Part shown: positions 52,079 through 60,228 of the stretch, one piece after another | Position numbering within the stretch: position 1 is the first letter of the stretch | Layout of the letters: every line of letters starts with the position of its first letter | NCBI GenBank assembly: GCA_944325185.1 | Contig: CALUZA010000027.1 | Coordinates: forward strand, 1-64,000 | Source of the DNA: Candidatus Gastranaerophilales bacterium | GTDB taxonomy: Bacteria; Cyanobacteriota; Vampirovibrionia; Gastranaerophilales; Gastranaerophilaceae | Direction of reading: 5' to 3' | Length of the DNA: 64,000 nt | Notes under the pieces: generated by a model | The model's input: only the letters and a program-made list of their open reading frames with translations | Told to the model about the DNA's origin: nothing | Databases searched by the model: none | Translations under genes and position numbers: made by a program

Positions 52079-53557
52079 TTAAGCTAAGATATAGTTTAAT
52101 AAGCTTCTTATCATCACTCCTGTTGGTCCTGATAATGTTTCTTTGTTTGATTTGTCTAAATATGCTGTACCTGCTATATCAAGATGAAGCCAAGATTTTG
52201 ATTTTGTAAAGTTTGATAAAAACCAAGCTGCTGTTGATGTACCTGCATTTCTTCCGCCGGTATTTTTAAAGTCTGCTATTTCTGATTTTAAGTTATCTTT
52301 TAATTCATCCAGAATTGGCATTTGCCAAGTATTTTCACAATAATTTTCTGAAATTTCTCTAAATTTATTTATTTGTTTTTGGTTGTTGCCCATAACGCCA
52401 GTGATATTGTTTCCAAGCGCAACAATTACCGCTCCTGTTAGTGTTGCTATATCGATAACTTCATCAACGTTTAATGTGTCCGCATAGCATAAGGCATCTG
52501 CAAGTGTAAGTCTTCCTTCCGCATCTGTGTTATCGACTTCGATTGTTTTTCCGTTCATGGCTGTTAGGATGTCTCCTTGTTTGTACGCCGAGCCTGATGT
52601 CATATTTTCACATAATGCACTTATTACGTGCACTTCCGTATCTGGTTTTAATTTCGCTATAGCTTGTATTATTCCAAGTACACTTGCTGCACCCGACATG
52701 TCAGATTTCATGGTTAGCATTGATGTCGCAGGTTTAATGTTCATACCACCTGCATCAAATGTAATACCTTTCCCAATAAGTGCTATTTTTTTCTTTGCTT
52801 CTTTTTCCGGTTTATATGTAAGATGTATGAAAACAGGTTCATTAACACTACCTTGAGCCACTGCAAGAAATGCATTCATTTTCATACTCTTTATTTGATT
52901 TTTATTGTATATTTTTACTTCTAATTTATGTTCTTTTGCGATTTGTTCTGCAAGATTTGCTATGTATAAAGGTGTTACAATTTGTGCTGATTCATTAATT
53001 AGATCTTTTGCAAATTTCATTGCAAAAGATGTATAAGCCCCAATTTGTGCTCCTTGCTCTATTTCTGTTGTTAATTCGTTACTTAAAAGTTCTATTGTTT
53101 CTATTTTTGATTTTTTTTCGCTTAAATATTTATCAAATTCATATAAGCCTATTCTTGCTGAGGTAAGTGTTATTTGAGCAGTATCTTTTTCGTTTAGGTT
53201 TGCATTTGTACAGGTTAAATTATTCAAAAACTCTATTGCAATTGAACAGCTGTTTGACATATTTTTTGCTTTTCTTGTTGCAAAGGCAACTGTTTGAGAG
53301 AATTTTTTTCTTGTAAAATCGCTTTTTTTACCAAGTCCTACTATTAATACTTTTAAATTTTCATTGATTGCATATTTGAAGCTTTCTTGATATTTGCCTG
53401 TTATTGTTTTTAATTTATAAATTTGTTCGCAAAGCGCATGGTTTGATAATTTGTCTATGTAATTAAAAACATCGCTTTTTTCGTTTTCGTCTTCAAAAAT
53501 AAAACTTACAATTACATCTGAATTTTCTTCTTGTATTTTTTTTGTTAAAAAGCGCAT
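52079..53557 (-). CDS. pepA: Leucyl aminopeptidase (M17)
   Basis: The 492-residue M17 metallopeptidase removes N-terminal residues from peptides. The C-terminal catalytic half has ALIGKGITFDAGGMNIKP, MKSDMSGAASVLGII, the signature NTDAEGRLTLADAL and AGTAYLDK. The N-terminal half is the divergent macro-like domain. A gaggag site precedes the ATG. trmFO lies three bases upstream on the same strand, so they share a transcript. Confidence 0.96.
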   Translation of the reverse strand: MRFLTKKIQEENSDVIVSFIFEDENEKSDVFNYIDKLSNHALCEQIYKLKTITGKYQESFKYAINENLKVLIVGLGKKSDFTRKKFSQTVAFATRKAKNMSNSCSIAIEFLNNLTCTNANLNEKDTAQITLTSARIGLYEFDKYLSEKKSKIETIELLSNELTTEIEQGAQIGAYTSFAMKFAKDLINESAQIVTPLYIANLAEQIAKEHKLEVKIYNKNQIKSMKMNAFLAVAQGSVNEPVFIHLTYKPEKEAKKKIALIGKGITFDAGGMNIKPATSMLTMKSDMSGAASVLGIIQAIAKLKPDTEVHVISALCENMTSGSAYKQGDILTAMNGKTIEVDNTDAEGRLTLADALCYADTLNVDEVIDIATLTGAVIVALGNNITGVMGNNQKQINKFREISENYCENTWQMPILDELKDNLKSEIADFKNTGGRNAGTSTAAWFLSNFTKSKSWLHLDIAGTAYLDKSNKETLSGPTGVMIRSLLNYILA

Positions 53558-53560
53558 AAT

Positions 53561-54892
53561 TTACTCCTCTATGTTTTTTAAAATTTTATTTATTTCTTCT
53601 ATTGCCCTGTTTGAGCGCAGGGTATTTTTATATATTTTATCTTTTAATTTTTTGGGGTCGTCATTTAGTTCTCCAATTATTCCCCAATTTGCATTAATGG
53701 GTTGAAATTTTTTATGTTCCTTAAACGTTATATATTCTATCAATGCTCCTAGTATTGTATTATTTGTTAGTGTAATCATTTCTTTATTTTTTAGATATCT
53801 ATCTATGTTAATTGCTGCAAAAAGACCAGTTGTAATGCTTTCGCAGTATCCTTCAACACCTGTTAACTGCCCTGCAAAAAATATATTTGGATACTTTTTG
53901 GATTGTAGATGTTTGTTTAAAATTTGCGGAGAGTTAATAAAGGTATTGGCATGCATAACACCATATCTTACTATATTGGCATTTTCAAGCCCCGGTATAC
54001 TATGAATTAATTTTTTTTGTTCACCCCAAACAAGATTGGTTTGAAAGCCTACAAGGTTGTATAAGTTTGCAAGTTTATCATCTTGTCTTAGTTGAACAAT
54101 CGCCCAGAATTGATGCTTTTTGAATTCCGTTTTAATTCTTTTGTCAAATATACCGACAGGTTTCATTGGGCCATATCGAAGCGTGTCTTTTCCTCTTGCT
54201 GCCATGACCTCTATCGGCATACAGCCTTCAAAGTAATTTGCCTCAAAATCTTTAAGCGGTGCCCTTTTTGAGTTTATTAGTAAATCATAAAAATTTTCAT
54301 ATTCTTCTTTTGATAGCGGACAATTAATAAAATCTGCATCTCCTTTATCCCATCTTGACGCATAGAATGCCTTTTCAAAGTCAATTGTGTTTTTTTCAAC
54401 TATTGGTGCTATTGCATCAAAGAAATGAAAATTTTCTTGTCCGAATTTTTCTTTAATATCTTTGCATAATTCTTCTGAAGTCAATGGGCCTGTTGCTATT
54501 ATTGTTGGTATATTTTCATCTAAGTTTTTATATTTTTCAATTATTAAATTAATATTTGGAAACGATTTTATTGTTTTTTCTATTTCTTTTGAAAAGCCTA
54601 ATCTATCGATTGAAAGAGAGTTTCCGGAAGGAACGGCGCATTTTTTTGCCGTTTTAATTAATTCTGAGCCGAGCAGTTCTGCTTCGTGTTTTAATAGTCC
54701 CGAAGCAGAGAGTATATCAACTGAGCCTAAACTGTTTGAGCATACAAATTCTGCAGGCAAGTCGGTTTTATGCGCGCCTGTTTCATATTTTGGACGCATT
54801 TCAATAAGATCTATATCATACCCTTTTTTTGCCAGATATATTGCAGCTTCTGAGCCTGCAAGTCCGGCGCCTACTATTCTTATTTTTTTCAT
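53561..54892 (-). CDS. trmFO: tRNA (uracil-54-C5)-methyltransferase, folate-dependent
   Basis: TrmFO methylates U54 of tRNA using methylene-tetrahydrofolate and FAD. The 443-residue protein has IVGAGLAGSEAAIYLAKKG and IEMRP at the start, FVCSNSLGS, TGPLTSEEL, the catalytic Cys region GCMPIEVMAARGKDTLRYGPMKPVG, and AGQLTGVEGYCES with GLFAAIN at the end. Its presence agrees with Gram-positive/cyanobacterial-type lineages that use TrmFO instead of TrmA. pepA follows directly. Confidence 0.97.
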   Translation of the reverse strand: MKKIRIVGAGLAGSEAAIYLAKKGYDIDLIEMRPKYETGAHKTDLPAEFVCSNSLGSVDILSASGLLKHEAELLGSELIKTAKKCAVPSGNSLSIDRLGFSKEIEKTIKSFPNINLIIEKYKNLDENIPTIIATGPLTSEELCKDIKEKFGQENFHFFDAIAPIVEKNTIDFEKAFYASRWDKGDADFINCPLSKEEYENFYDLLINSKRAPLKDFEANYFEGCMPIEVMAARGKDTLRYGPMKPVGIFDKRIKTEFKKHQFWAIVQLRQDDKLANLYNLVGFQTNLVWGEQKKLIHSIPGLENANIVRYGVMHANTFINSPQILNKHLQSKKYPNIFFAGQLTGVEGYCESITTGLFAAINIDRYLKNKEMITLTNNTILGALIEYITFKEHKKFQPINANWGIIGELNDDPKKLKDKIYKNTLRSNRAIEEINKILKNIEE

Positions 54893-55026
54893 AATTAATT
54901 TAATTATAACCTGCTAAATTTTTTATTTTTTATCTTAATATAACTTAATATTGCTGATTTTTTTATGAAATTTATTAAAGAAAAAATATATATTGCCGAT
55001 TAAAAATATATAGATGAAGGTGGTAT

Positions 55027-55170
55027 ATGCTTAAAACAATAAAGTTGAATAAGAATAGTTTATCTTGTAATGAATTAATATTAAAAGCCATGTATAAAAG
55101 ACGTAGAATGGCAATTTCTGCTATTTATAATATTTGTGACGTAAAAGAAAGAATAAGGCTTGTAAAATAG
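55027..55170 (+). CDS. Possible 47-residue basic protein
   Basis: A short reading frame starts at ATG 55027 with gaaggtgg nine bases upstream and encodes a basic, Cys-containing peptide (MLKTIKLNKNS... MYKRRRMAIS...RIRLVK). No homologue is recognised and no membrane helix is seen. It lies between divergent trmFO and the convergent DivIC-like gene in a gap of 279 bases. The good ribosome site supports it, but the short length leaves doubt. Confidence 0.5.
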   Translation: MLKTIKLNKNSLSCNELILKAMYKRRRMAISAIYNICDVKERIRLVK

Positions 55171-55171
55171 C

Positions 55172-55624
55172 TTATTCGTTAATTTTTTCAGATGTTACGT
55201 CTCTGTTGAATTTTGATGCAAATGTTTCCATAAATCTGACAAACTTATTATCAGGTAATTTATCAATTTCTTTTGTTTCTTCTTGCGGTTGATTTATTAT
55301 AATAAGAACTTCATCTTTTGCTGCCATTTTTAGGTTATTTCTTGCTATAGATTCAACTTTGTGCATCGATGAAAAATTTTGTATTTCGTTTTTTAGATTT
55401 TTGTTTCTTGTTTCCGCTTGTGTCTTTAAATCTTGTGCTTTTATTATTTTTGTTTGATAGACAACTATTTTGGCAAGATTTAAAAGTGCCGAGTAGCTTA
55501 TTTGTACAACACAAAGCAACAACACTATTGTTAAAAAAGAATGATAAAATCTTATTTTTCTTATTTTCTTTTTTTGTTGTTTTTGTACTCTTGATTTCAA
55601 ATTCATATATTTTGTATTTGCCAT
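55172..55624 (-). CDS. FtsL/DivIC-like septum formation protein
   Basis: The 150-residue protein has a very basic N-terminus (KSRVQKQQKKKIRKIR), one membrane helix (about 28-50, FLTIVLLLCVVQISYSALL) and a periplasmic coiled coil (about 55-95, QTKIIKAQDLKTQAETRNKNLKNEI), then HKVESIARNNLKMAAKDEVLIII, the motif typical of DivIC/FtsB septum proteins. It would help assemble the divisome. TAAAAT ends six bases before the ATG and no ribosome site is clear. Its upstream neighbour ends 33 bases away. Confidence 0.88.
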   Translation of the reverse strand: MANTKYMNLKSRVQKQQKKKIRKIRFYHSFLTIVLLLCVVQISYSALLNLAKIVVYQTKIIKAQDLKTQAETRNKNLKNEIQNFSSMHKVESIARNNLKMAAKDEVLIIINQPQEETKEIDKLPDNKFVRFMETFASKFNRDVTSEKINE

Positions 55625-55657
55625 ATTTAGATTTTAACCTAAAACTTATAATGTGGT

Positions 55658-56593
55658 TTATTTGAAATTAAATTCGTAACAATATTTTGCAACTTTTTCT
55701 TTTTTTTGATTGTATTCGAAATTTTGCACGTTTGTTTTTAACCAGTTAAGTTCATTTAGTGCATTCATTGCAATTAATTTTCTTATTGGATTATTATTTT
55801 GGGTAAGTTTAATTAGAAGAATTGAATCTTCTTTTAAATTATATATCAATACAAACCCGCCTGCACCAACTTTTGAAAAAAGATTTCCTTTGCTGAGTTC
55901 TATAATTTCGGTATCTAATCTGTCGTATCCACCAAAAATATTAGGGTTTTCAAGAATTGATTTAATAATAATCGAATATTGTTTATTATGAAAAAGATTG
56001 TAATATGCTCGGATTATACTTTCTGCGCTCAGCCCCCATAAAGGAGTTCCGCAGCCGTCTTTTGTGGGATAAAAACTTTTGTAACCTGAAAGTTGCGTTT
56101 GCTTATTATAAATTATTTTTTGCAAAGGGTGATTGTATGATGTGTAATTTTTTGTGTCTAAATTTAGATATTTGCACATCATTAACATCATAAGATGTTT
56201 GGCTGAACAATTATTGTGCAGTTTTGTTTTGTGCCCGTTGAATTTTCTTGTATCCAGAGGCTTTTGCGCTTCTAAGTTTAGTTCGGTGTTTTTAATTTTT
56301 AGTTTTTTTCTGAGATTTTTTAAGATTTTTATATGTTCCGGGCTTCCCGCGTGAGATGCGCAAAAAATTGCTATTTCTTCACTTGAAAGCTCATAGTCAT
56401 TTATTACATTATAGTCCGTAATAATTGCTGCTTGTAAAGGTTTTGCAAGAGAGCGCATGAAAAAAATATTTTCCGGATTTAACCCTGTATAGTTTGTTAT
56501 TTTATTACCTTTTGCTAAGTATATACTTCCATAATAGCTTGTATCTATTATGTCGCCTCTTTTGAGGCTAAGTAAAATCTGCGGACTATTCAT
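55658..56593 (-). CDS. Asparaginase II family protein
   Basis: The 311-residue protein fits the bacterial asparaginase II family (distinct from the classic AnsA/AnsB fold): LLSLKRGDIIDTSYYGSIYLA at the start, RSLAKPLQAAIIT, IFCASHAGSPEHIKIL, HNNCSAKHLMMLMMCKY, DGCGTPLWGLSAESI and KVGAGGFVLIY. Enzymes of this family convert asparagine to aspartate. The start overlaps the upstream gene by eight bases, so the two are probably coupled. Confidence 0.85.
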   Translation of the reverse strand: MNSPQILLSLKRGDIIDTSYYGSIYLAKGNKITNYTGLNPENIFFMRSLAKPLQAAIITDYNVINDYELSSEEIAIFCASHAGSPEHIKILKNLRKKLKIKNTELNLEAQKPLDTRKFNGHKTKLHNNCSAKHLMMLMMCKYLNLDTKNYTSYNHPLQKIIYNKQTQLSGYKSFYPTKDGCGTPLWGLSAESIIRAYYNLFHNKQYSIIIKSILENPNIFGGYDRLDTEIIELSKGNLFSKVGAGGFVLIYNLKEDSILLIKLTQNNNPIRKLIAMNALNELNWLKTNVQNFEYNQKKEKVAKYCYEFNFK

Positions 56594-57338
56594 TAATATT
56601 TAGTAATTTCTTTAATCTTTTTTTCATTATCAAATTTTCATTTTCAAGACGGGAAATTTCTCTTTGCATTCTAATAATTTGGTCTTCTTCATCTTTTTTA
56701 TTGTCGTATTTTATTGAATTGAAACCAATACTTAATGTCAAACGTTTTTTTGCTTCATCTTTTAAAAGCAATAAGCTATCTAGCCCCTTGTCTGTTATGA
56801 AGCCCATTTTAATTAGAATGCTTGCCATTTTAATGTGTCTACCTTCTTCGTTGAGCTGTTTTTGGTAGCGAATTGCTTGTTCTAGTTGTATAACAGTTAT
56901 TTTGCCTATTCTTTTTAAGAATTCGCCTGTTTTAATTCTTCCTGCAATAAACATTGCAATAGCTATATTTTTATTTGTTGAATAATCAGGAATTTGAAAG
57001 TATTCTAGTTCCATCAATCTACAGAATATTTTAGCTGTGTCTGCAAGAGTCCAATTGTTTTTAATAGTAATTTCAAACATATTACATTCTTCAGACAAAT
57101 CTTTTAAGAAAATATAATATCCTTCGCTTAGTCTGAGATTTTTTTCTTGCAATTCTTGTCTGCCTTTGAAAGTCAATTTAGGACACATATCCTGAAAAAG
57201 ATTGTCCACCTCAACAAGTTCAGTAAAGTCTTCCAATTTTTTTGTAAGATCCTCAAGTATTTCTTTTGTAATAACTTGTTTTACCCATATCGGAAGATTT
57301 TTTATATTTTGTATAAAAAGGTCAGAAGTTTTTTGCAT
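56586..57338 (-). CDS. Protein with possible MshEN-like domain and C-terminal coiled coil
   Basis: This 250-residue protein has no certain family. The N-terminal 120 residues look helical and mixed. Residues about 134-200 contain two LGExLxxxGxITxxQLxxA-like motifs (TGEFLKRIGKITVIQLEQAI and ASILIKMGFITDKGLDSLL), the pattern of the GspE/MshEN N-terminal domain that binds cyclic-di-GMP in type II secretion and type IV pilus ATPases. The last 45 residues form a coiled coil (QREISRLENENLIMKKRLKKLL). It is divergent from the flaG-fliS-fliT group. An aaggatg site precedes the ATG. Confidence 0.6.
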   Translation of the reverse strand: MQKTSDLFIQNIKNLPIWVKQVITKEILEDLTKKLEDFTELVEVDNLFQDMCPKLTFKGRQELQEKNLRLSEGYYIFLKDLSEECNMFEITIKNNWTLADTAKIFCRLMELEYFQIPDYSTNKNIAIAMFIAGRIKTGEFLKRIGKITVIQLEQAIRYQKQLNEEGRHIKMASILIKMGFITDKGLDSLLLLKDEAKKRLTLSIGFNSIKYDNKKDEEDQIIRMQREISRLENENLIMKKRLKKLLNINE

Positions 57339-57451
57339 CTAGTACATCCTTTTTTATAATTATAATCAAACTGTATTTTTTTATAAATACATTATATAAT
57401 TTATTATATAATATGTGAAATAAGTTATAATATTTAACGAAAGAAGAACTT

Positions 57452-57880
57452 ATGGGTTTAGATGGTATTTCCGTAAATCAGCTTAGAGTAACACCGGAAC
57501 ATAATTCTAGCGAATTAAACAAGGTTCCGAAATTTTCTTTGGATTTATCAAGGCAAGTTGACGGACTTTCTCAAGGACAAAAAGTTGATCCTGATAAAGA
57601 GAGAGAAAAAGAAAAACGGGAATTAAATAAACAATATAATTCTTCTGATGATTTACAAGATGATTTAGAAGACGAGAATATTGAAGATGTTCCTGTAATT
57701 AAATATGACTTATCTCAAAGTGAAAAGTACTCACTTAAAGTAAACGATGATACAAATGAAATTTTAATTATCGATAAGAGTTCAAAAACGGTTGTTCAAA
57801 CCATAAATGCTGAAGAATTATCTCATTTTGTAAGTTTTTTGTCTAATTCGCAAGGTAGTATTGTTAATAGGAAATTTTAG
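57452..57880 (+). CDS. flaG: FlaG-like flagellar protein
   Basis: The 142-residue protein has a variable charged N-terminal part (about 1-85) and a C-terminal FlaG-like domain (about 90-142): YSLKVNDDTNEILIIDKSSKTVVQTINAEEL, then FLSNSQGSIVN. FlaG family members influence filament length. The gene directly precedes fliS (the stop TAG is followed at once by ATG), a common flaG/fliD/fliS context, though fliD is missing. A TATAAT box lies about 20 bases upstream. Confidence 0.78.
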   Translation: MGLDGISVNQLRVTPEHNSSELNKVPKFSLDLSRQVDGLSQGQKVDPDKEREKEKRELNKQYNSSDDLQDDLEDENIEDVPVIKYDLSQSEKYSLKVNDDTNEILIIDKSSKTVVQTINAEELSHFVSFLSNSQGSIVNRKF

Positions 57881-58345
57881 ATGAACCAGTATGTAAAACA
57901 ATATCAAAAATCCAGTATAGAGACTGCTTCACGTGAGCAAATTTTAATTATGCTATATGACGGCGCTATTCAGTTTTTAAACAAGGCGAAAATAGCAATG
58001 CAAAATAAGGAAATTGAAGCTACTCATAATAATTTAATGGGTGCTCAAAATATAATTCAAGAATTTATTAATTCTTTGGATAGAGAAGTTGCCCCGCAGT
58101 TGGCTGAAAATCTTACTAGCTTATATGAGTATTTCATAAGAAGACTTATTCATGCCAATATTAAGCGAGAAATGGAGCCTATTGATGAAGTTTTGAAGTA
58201 TTTAAAAAGTTTAAAAGCTACTTGGGAGAAAGCGATTTTATTAGCGCAGCAAGAATCAAGAGAAGAATTCATGAAAAGTTCGGCATCTGATGATTATTAT
58301 GAAGGTGATGATGACGAAGATGATGAAGATGAGGATGAGGATTAA
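57881..58345 (+). CDS. fliS: Flagellin export chaperone FliS, acidic C-terminal tail
   Basis: FliS binds unassembled flagellin and prevents premature polymerisation. The 154-residue protein begins NQYVKQYQKSSIETASREQILIMLYDGAIQFLNKAK, the typical FliS start, and continues with a helical bundle. Beyond the usual end it has about 20 residues made almost only of Asp and Glu (GDDDEDDEDEDED). An agga site lies just before the ATG within the flaG stop region. fliT-like follows two bases after its stop. Confidence 0.94.
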   Translation: MNQYVKQYQKSSIETASREQILIMLYDGAIQFLNKAKIAMQNKEIEATHNNLMGAQNIIQEFINSLDREVAPQLAENLTSLYEYFIRRLIHANIKREMEPIDEVLKYLKSLKATWEKAILLAQQESREEFMKSSASDDYYEGDDDEDDEDEDED

Positions 58346-58347
58346 AA

Positions 58348-58725
58348 ATGCTTAGTATTAATGATTTTAATCATTTAAAATTATTGTATGAACAATTTTT
58401 AAAAATGAATTCGCATATTAGAAGTTTGATTGAAAAAGGGGATTGGGAAGCAGTAGATATAGCAATACAAGAAAAAGAGGTTTTGCAGAGAAGGATTTTA
58501 AGCTTTGAAAAACCACATATTGATGATATTAAAAAAATTAAAGAATTGTATAATTTCAGAATGAAATTAATTAAATTAGAAAATGAAAATATTGAGCTTG
58601 TAAAATCCCTTAGAGAAAATATTTTAAAAGAAATTTCAAATGTAAAAATGGCTAAAAAGATTTTAAATACTTATGAGCCTGCTTCTAATAAAATAGTTTC
58701 AACTTTTGAAGTTACTAATGAATAA
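58348..58725 (+). CDS. FliT/FlgN-like flagellar chaperone
   Basis: The 125-residue, wholly helical protein (HLKLLYEQFLKMNSHIRSLIEKGDWEAVDIAIQEKEVL) follows fliS by two bases. Its length, helix content and place after fliS fit FliT, which chaperones the filament cap, or a FlgN-type hook-junction chaperone. Sequence alone does not separate the two. A gagga site precedes the ATG, inside the fliS tail codons. Its stop abuts the convergent permease stop. Confidence 0.75.
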   Translation: MLSINDFNHLKLLYEQFLKMNSHIRSLIEKGDWEAVDIAIQEKEVLQRRILSFEKPHIDDIKKIKELYNFRMKLIKLENENIELVKSLRENILKEISNVKMAKKILNTYEPASNKIVSTFEVTNE

Positions 58726-60228
58726 TTATTTTCTAAGGTTTTTATAACTAAAACCTGCATATATTGCTATTCCAATAATTACCCAAGCAAAAAACATCAA
58801 AACACTTGATGAAAGATGTTTAAATGAGTATATCATTAATCCGAGACAACATAATATGCCCAAGATTGGAAATAAAGGAACAAAGGGTACTTTGAATGGC
58901 CTGTTTAATTCGGGTTCAGTTTTTCTTAATACAATAACAGCAACACATATAGCTATAAATGCTGTGAATGTGCCGTAATTACATAATTCTGCGGATATAT
59001 TAAGGTCCATAAACAAGCTGCAGACTATTATAACCAGCCCAACGCACCATGTCATTATGTGCGGGGTTCTGTATTTTCTGTGAATTGCCCTTAGAACTCT
59101 TGGCAAGAATTTGTCTCTGCTCATGGCATAAAGTATTCTTGTTGAAGCTAAGTGGCAGATTAAAAATACTGATGCTAAAGCGCAAACAGCCGCAACTGAG
59201 ATGAAGCCTGCCATATAGTCTTTATTTATTGTATGAAGTGCTGCTGCAATTGGTGCTTGAGTATTTATTTCGCCAATAGGACATATTCCTGTTAATACGA
59301 GTGCAACAAGTATATATAGTATTGTACAAAAAGATAATGTGCCAAGAATTGCAACTGGCAAGTCTTTTTGCGGGTTTTTTGTTTCTTCTGCAGCTGTAGA
59401 AACGGCATCAAAGCCAATATAAGCAAAAAATATTATAAATGCACCCATTAATATTCCGTTTAGCCCGTTAGGCGCAAACGGTGTCCAATTCTCAGGGGCT
59501 ATATAAAAAGACCCGACAACGATAAAAGATATAATCATTAATAGATTAAGGCAAACCATAATTGTTGCAAAACGCGTTGATTCTTTTATGCCTTTTATTA
59601 AAATCAATGTTGAAACAAGTGTTAATATAACTACGGGTAAATTTATCGCAAATGGAATTGTGCCAAATATAAAAGGCATCTTGTCGTGTGCATCTAATCC
59701 GTATTTATCGCACATGGCGTATATTGAGCGAAAATCAGATCTTAACCAAATCGGAAAATTTACAATAAACGATGGTAAATGCGCAGAAAAACCTTTTAAT
59801 AGTTGAGTTAAATATCCGCACCAAGAACTTCCTACGGTGATGTTTCCAATTACGTAGTTTAACATCAATACCCATCCGACAATCCAAGAAGCAAATTCGC
59901 CTAAAGTTGCATAAGTATAGGTATATACGCTTCCTGATACCGGTATAATTGAGGCAACTTCGCTATAGCATAATGCTGAAAATACACATGCTATTGCTGC
60001 TAAAATCATAGAAAAAACTATAGCGGGACCTGCTCCTATGCTTTCCGGACCGCCTTGTATAGCTGTTCCTATAATTGTTAAAATGCCTGTTCCAACAACT
60101 GCTCCAATTCCTATTATAAATAAATCAAAGGCATTCAAGCTTTTTTTAAGAGAACCGGTTTTTGCTCTTTCAAGAAGCTCTTTTGTTGTTTTTCTATTTA
60201 ACAGATTACAGGCTATTCTTTTAAACAT
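58726..60228 (-). CDS. APC-family amino acid permease (copy 2)
   Basis: The 500-residue permease has about 13 hydrophobic helices and APC landmarks: FIIGIGAVVGTGILTIIG in helix 1, ALCYSEVASIIPVSGSVYTYTYATLGEF, IFFAYIGFDAVSTAAEETKNPQKDLP and STRILYAMSRDKFLPRVL. It resembles the cationic amino acid transporter (CAT/YfnA) branch. It shares these motifs almost word for word with the upstream permease, from which it arose by tandem duplication, and overlaps it by eight bases. The substrate is unknown. Confidence 0.92.
   Translation of the reverse strand: MFKRIACNLLNRKTTKELLERAKTGSLKKSLNAFDLFIIGIGAVVGTGILTIIGTAIQGGPESIGAGPAIVFSMILAAIACVFSALCYSEVASIIPVSGSVYTYTYATLGEFASWIVGWVLMLNYVIGNITVGSSWCGYLTQLLKGFSAHLPSFIVNFPIWLRSDFRSIYAMCDKYGLDAHDKMPFIFGTIPFAINLPVVILTLVSTLILIKGIKESTRFATIMVCLNLLMIISFIVVGSFYIAPENWTPFAPNGLNGILMGAFIIFFAYIGFDAVSTAAEETKNPQKDLPVAILGTLSFCTILYILVALVLTGICPIGEINTQAPIAAALHTINKDYMAGFISVAAVCALASVFLICHLASTRILYAMSRDKFLPRVLRAIHRKYRTPHIMTWCVGLVIIVCSLFMDLNISAELCNYGTFTAFIAICVAVIVLRKTEPELNRPFKVPFVPLFPILGILCCLGLMIYSFKHLSSSVLMFFAWVIIGIAIYAGFSYKNLRK

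Noticed and set aside
57391-57412. ATTATATAAT direct repeat pair as an operator
   Set aside because: It is pure A/T in an AT-rich spacer, where such repeats are expected by chance; it may simply be promoter DNA for flaG.
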